Positions 60,199 through 64,000 of a stretch of 64,000 nucleotides of DNA are shown piece by piece. Positions within the stretch are counted from its first letter, which is position 1. The number at the start of each line of letters is the position of its first letter. The position numbers and the translations under genes were made by a program. The notes beneath the pieces were generated by a model, which was not told where the DNA came from, did not search any database, and was given only the letters and a program-made list of their open reading frames with translations. The DNA is from Antennarius striatus (Eukaryota; Chordata; Actinopteri; Lophiiformes; Antennariidae): positions 11,365,001 through 11,429,000 of the forward strand of contig NC_090785.1 of NCBI RefSeq assembly GCF_040054535.1, read 5' to 3'.

Positions 60199-62559
60199 CT
60201 CTCCAGATGTTTGTCTCCTGTCAGGGAGCACCAGAGTGTTAGCGTTGCTTCCTGGTACAATAGTAGATCCAATACTCATTCTGGGTCCAACTAACATGTA
60301 GCGTTTGTCTCCAGATCTGTACTGGATGCTGTGACACAGTGTCCCATCATAATTAGTCTCTTGGAGATATTTAGAAGTATAGTCTGTGCTGCTTTTTGAA
60401 CACTGCATTGCAATCAGCACGATGATACTGATGACAAAAAGAAGTGAAACTGAGCCCAGAGTTATCATCAGATAAAGAGTCACATTATTCTCCTCATCAT
60501 CCTTTGCAGAACTTTTCACATCAGAAGCAGCAAAAGCCTCTTTGGGCTCCACAACTCTGACAATCACAGTAGCTGTTGCTGACAGGGAAACGTTCCCATT
60601 GTCTTTCACCAGTATGAGCAGTTTGTGCTCAGCCTCGTCTGTCTCTGTGAATGAGCGAAGGGTTCTGATCTGTCCTGTATAGCGGTCCAAACCAAACAGA
60701 CTGTGGTCAGTCACCTCCTGCAGTGAAAACAGCAACCAGCCGTTATATCCTATATCAGCGTCATAGGCTCTGACTTTAGTCACCAAGTGTCCTGCGTTCA
60801 CATTGCGGGGAATCTCCTCCACACCTTCAGCAGAACCGTTGGAGCTGACTGGATACAGGATGACTGGAGCGTTGTCGTTCTGATCCAGAATGAACACGTT
60901 CACTGTCACGTTGCTGCTCAGGGACGGAGTTCCACCATCTGTGGCCACAACTTGGAACTGGAACGTCTTCAGGGTCTCAAAGTCAAAACTTTTTAGAGCT
61001 AAAATCTCTCCGTTGTCAGAGTTGATGCTTAGAGATGAGGTCACTTTATTGTCGTGGGGTTTACTCCTGAGAATGTGGTACGAAATAACGGCATTGTCGC
61101 CCTCATCGCGATCAGATGCGCTGACAGAAAATGCACAATGCCCTGGGGGATTATTTTCTTTGATGTAGAAAGAATATTGCTTCATTGAAAACACTGGACT
61201 GTTATCATTCGTGTCTGACACAAACACACGTATTGTCTTTTCGGATCTTAAGGCTGGCTCGCCTGCGTCCTTTGCGATTATTGTGATATTATAATTTGAT
61301 TGTTGTTCCCTGTCTAGCTGTGATTTCGTGACAACAGCAAACATATTCGTTTGCATTGAAGGAGTTAACTTAAAATGGCTCTCTTCGGCAACATAACTTA
61401 TAATTTTACCATTCAGTCCAGAATCTAAATCAGTAATGCTGATGAGAGCGATCGTAGTTCCTGGTCTCGAATCTTCTGCAACAGCAGCAGACAACGACGC
61501 TACTTCTATCTCTGGAGGATTGTCATTTATATCTCCAATTTCAATGAGCACACTTTTATCGGTTCTAAACGGAATGCTTCCTTTATCAGATGCCTGTATG
61601 TCAATGTCATAGCTGTCTTGCTCCTCATAATCTATGCAGCCTGTCACAATTATCTCCCCAGTGACAGGGTCGATGTTAAACAGCTCTAGAATTTTTCCTT
61701 TAACATTTGCTCCAAATGAATAAACAACTTCTCCGTTTGGGCTGTCGTCTAAATCGGTTGCGTTAACTTGAATGACTGTTGTTCCGACTGGGGCGTTCTC
61801 TTGTACCATGGTTGTGTATGTGTCTTTGGTAAACACCGGCATATTATCATTTACATCTAGAACATCTAAGTATATTTCAACCGTACCGGTCTTCGGCGGA
61901 TTTCCACCGTCTACAGCCGTCAACACGAGTTTATGGCTGTTTTTTACCTCTCTATCGAGCTGCTTCTGTAGCTGTAAAATCGGAGTTTTACCAGTTCTCC
62001 CACGATCTTTAATCTCCAAACGAAAATGTTCGTTTTTACTGATTGTATACTGTTGGACGGAATTAATACCACCATCCGGATCGTAGGCATTTTGCAGCTG
62101 ATATCGCGCTCCAGGCAACGCAGACTCCGAAATCTCCAATCTCTTTGTTTTTTCTGGAAATGTGGGGGAGTGGTCGTTCAAATCGGTTATCTCCACGGTC
62201 ACATAATGAACCTCGAGAGGATTTTCGAGAACCGTTTTCAGGTTGATTAAACACGTTGCGCTTTCCTTACACACCTCCTCTCTGTCTATTCTATTGCAGG
62301 TATAAAGCACCCCATCATCCTCATTTACCTTGAAAAGCGATTCCGTTGAGCCCGACATTATGCGAAATCCTCTCTGCTTCATTAAATTCAAGTCTATTCC
62401 CAAATCTTTAGCGATATTCCCGACAAAACTTCCCTCTTGGAGCTCTTCGGGTATAGAATACCTCAGTTGTGCCGAGGTTTCTTTGAAAAATAAAAGCAAA
62501 CTCAAACCGACATACAGATGTAGTCGCTGGCGCGTTGTCTCCCATCCTCTTTGTCTCAT
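60199..62559 (-). CDS. pcdh2g: E14: clustered protocadherin variable exon, diverged lineage
   Basis: This encodes 787 residues from the ATG at 62557-62559 ([13 protein letters not shown]), chosen because it aligns with MEQR in the others. An in-frame ATG twelve codons upstream (62593-62595) is a possible alternative. EC1 has [20 protein letters not shown] and CX5C as CKESATC. EC2-EC5 are diverged (for example VQENAPVG in EC3, and [17 protein letters not shown] with an extra cysteine in EC5). After [17 protein letters not shown] it joins the uniform 3' third. It shares KLLILV and DDEENN with E2, which lies some 46 kb away. It ends RRQTSGE at donor GTAAGA. Confidence 0.94.
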
Positions 62560-63912
62560 GATTTGAGGTAAAAATCCGAGTCCAAACAGATCCATAATTA
62601 TATAGTCGTCAAAAACAGAGTCTCGATCAGACGTATACTAATATTTTCCAGGAAAATGTTTAATGTCACAAATACTAAATATTCACCTCATCGTTTTTCG
62701 ATGCGTGTAAGCCAAAATATTTCTCTGCAGTCTGGACGTACAGACTGGGTCATGTGTACAGGAAACTGAGACGTTGAGTCATTATAATGATAAGGTACTG
62801 CCACCGTATGAACGTGCGTAAAAATGCATCCACCACGTTCAAGAGACCAGCAATAAATATCAAAGATTATATTCAAATAAATTCTTCATAGTGTTAAATG
62901 TCTTCCGCCAAACGATTAGTTATAAAGGAACTACATAAATAAGAAATATGTTTTGACTCATATTTTGGGTATTCCCCATCAGAAAAACCCAAAATATTCG
63001 CATTGTTTGTATTGTGATTTCTTTCCAGATCTGCAGCAGATTCTGTAACACAATGTAATTTATCTCCCATGTATTACACATACGTATCTATATTTTAAGC
63101 ACTACTTTGTAAGCATCTTAGTGATATTGATGACATAAAGTGAAAAAAAAATAACCAATATCCATGATCAGATAGAAAGTCAAAATATTTTTCATAATAT
63201 CTGATGCTCCATCTTTAATAGTCACAAGTTGCCAAATACATTTTTATTCCACAACATCAAGCTGCTGCTTAGAATGAACAGCTTCCATTCATTTTCACCT
63301 GAATGACCAGTTTACTTCACATTATCTCTGTCTGGCTACTGTATATATACTGTACATATTACGATTAATGAATGTTTCAGCAAAAACAATAGCAAATACG
63401 ACATTCAGCCACATTGCTACCAAAGACTAGAAGGCCATGAAATTAAGATCGATGAATTGCAAATATCAGTAAGTTATTAATCAGAAATTATTCTCCTTCA
63501 CCAGTGCAAACCAGACAGCCAAACCAGTCTGATACAAAGAACAGCAGCTATACTTAGCTGTATAGTCCTGTTGTTTTGGTATTTGTATCTTTTTAATACA
63601 TGCTATTTACATGGACATTAAACCCGTGTCTTTCCTTTATCAATTAAAAATGTGCATTCAAACAGAACTTGTCTTTACTGAAAAATGGGATTTTAGTTTA
63701 TGGAAAGAAGCCTTTACACCACTGTTTCTTAAAAGTTTCTTAACAGAGACTTTAGTATTGACAATAACATTATGAGAATGAAAATATTTAATCAGTTACT
63801 CAATAAAGAACACAAGACTTATATTTGTGAGATGTTACAATTTATAGATTGGAGTATATAACACCGTTTTAATTATCAATGAATATGTAGTGAGGTAACA
63901 TTAGAGTCTTAC
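62560..63912. other. Spacer between E14 and E15
   Basis: AT-rich sequence with only the weak E14 promoter candidate. I see no repeat element, microsatellite or coding exon. Confidence 0.6.
62795..62812 (-). promoter_or_regulatory. Weak candidate CSE of E14
   Basis: gtactgccaccgtatgaa matches the common motif only in part but sits at the expected distance, about 236 bp from the ATG at 62559. No clear second box is visible. Confidence 0.35.
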
Positions 63913-64000
63913 CTCCTCTTCAGTACCCCTCCTGTCAGGGAGCACCAGAGTGTTAGCGTTGCTTCCTGGTACAATAGTAGATCCAATACTCATTCTGGGT
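63913..64000 (-). CDS. pcdh2g: E15: 3' end of a further protocadherin variable exon, cut by window edge
   Basis: The minus strand reads [20 protein letters not shown] followed by RRGTEEE and donor GTAAGA, the same tail and splice site as E1-E14. Only the last 29 codons or so are inside the window. The GTEEE ending is not seen in the other exons. The array therefore continues upstream beyond 64000. Confidence 0.92.

Overview
The window looks like a vertebrate, almost certainly teleost, clustered-protocadherin locus. It holds fourteen complete large variable exons of about 2.36 kb and the 3' tip of a fifteenth. All lie on the minus strand, so transcription runs from position 64000 towards position 1. 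Each complete exon encodes a signal peptide, six cadherin repeats (EC1-EC6) with DxNDN-type linkers, a CX5C cysteine pair in EC1, one transmembrane helix and a short variable cytoplasmic tail ending in LVLPDRR. Each ends at a splice donor (GAG|GTAAG type). The tail fits the fish Pcdh2 gamma type best; that subtype is inferred from memory of the family, not from a search. No constant exon was found, so the shared 3' exons probably lie below position 1. Exons are called E1 to E15 here, numbered by rising coordinate, which is the reverse of transcription order.

Layout: 1-8225 has no recognisable gene and carries only microsatellites and purine-rich tracts. E1 (8226) and E2 (12322) are diverged lineages. 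E3 to E12 (15508-55160) are a recent expansion of ten very similar exons. E13 (56854) and E14 (60199) are again diverged, and E15 is cut by the window edge at 64000. Spacers of 0.8-2.4 kb fall into repeated types. Written from E4/E5 up to E12/E13 the order is A B C B D C A B B, so the locus grew by tandem duplication of exon-plus-spacer units.

Two forces are visible. All exons, even the diverged E1, E2, E13 and E14, share an almost identical 3' third (late EC5, EC6, membrane segment, tail), which points to gene conversion. Among E3-E12, EC1 and EC4 are also almost invariant, and most differences sit in EC2 and EC3 as short cassettes that recur in different combinations.

Thirteen exons are preceded, about 230-250 bp upstream of the ATG, by one copy of a motif (acactgacaccatgcgat on the + strand) in a constant orientation. 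It matches the position expected of the protocadherin conserved sequence element, and the E13 copy closely resembles a CTCF site. E14 has only a weak candidate. From what is known of clustered protocadherins, each neuron would pick one or a few of these promoters and splice that exon to the common constant exons, giving a cell-surface identity code.

Mobile elements are few. They are a 5'-truncated LINE end (18713-18916), a tRNA-derived SINE (56331-56699) with a clear target-site duplication, and a hAT-like DNA element present in both copies of spacer C. Unrecognised insertions also occur in one copy of spacer A and one copy of spacer B. All similarity statements come from reading the sequence by eye; no alignment or database search was run.
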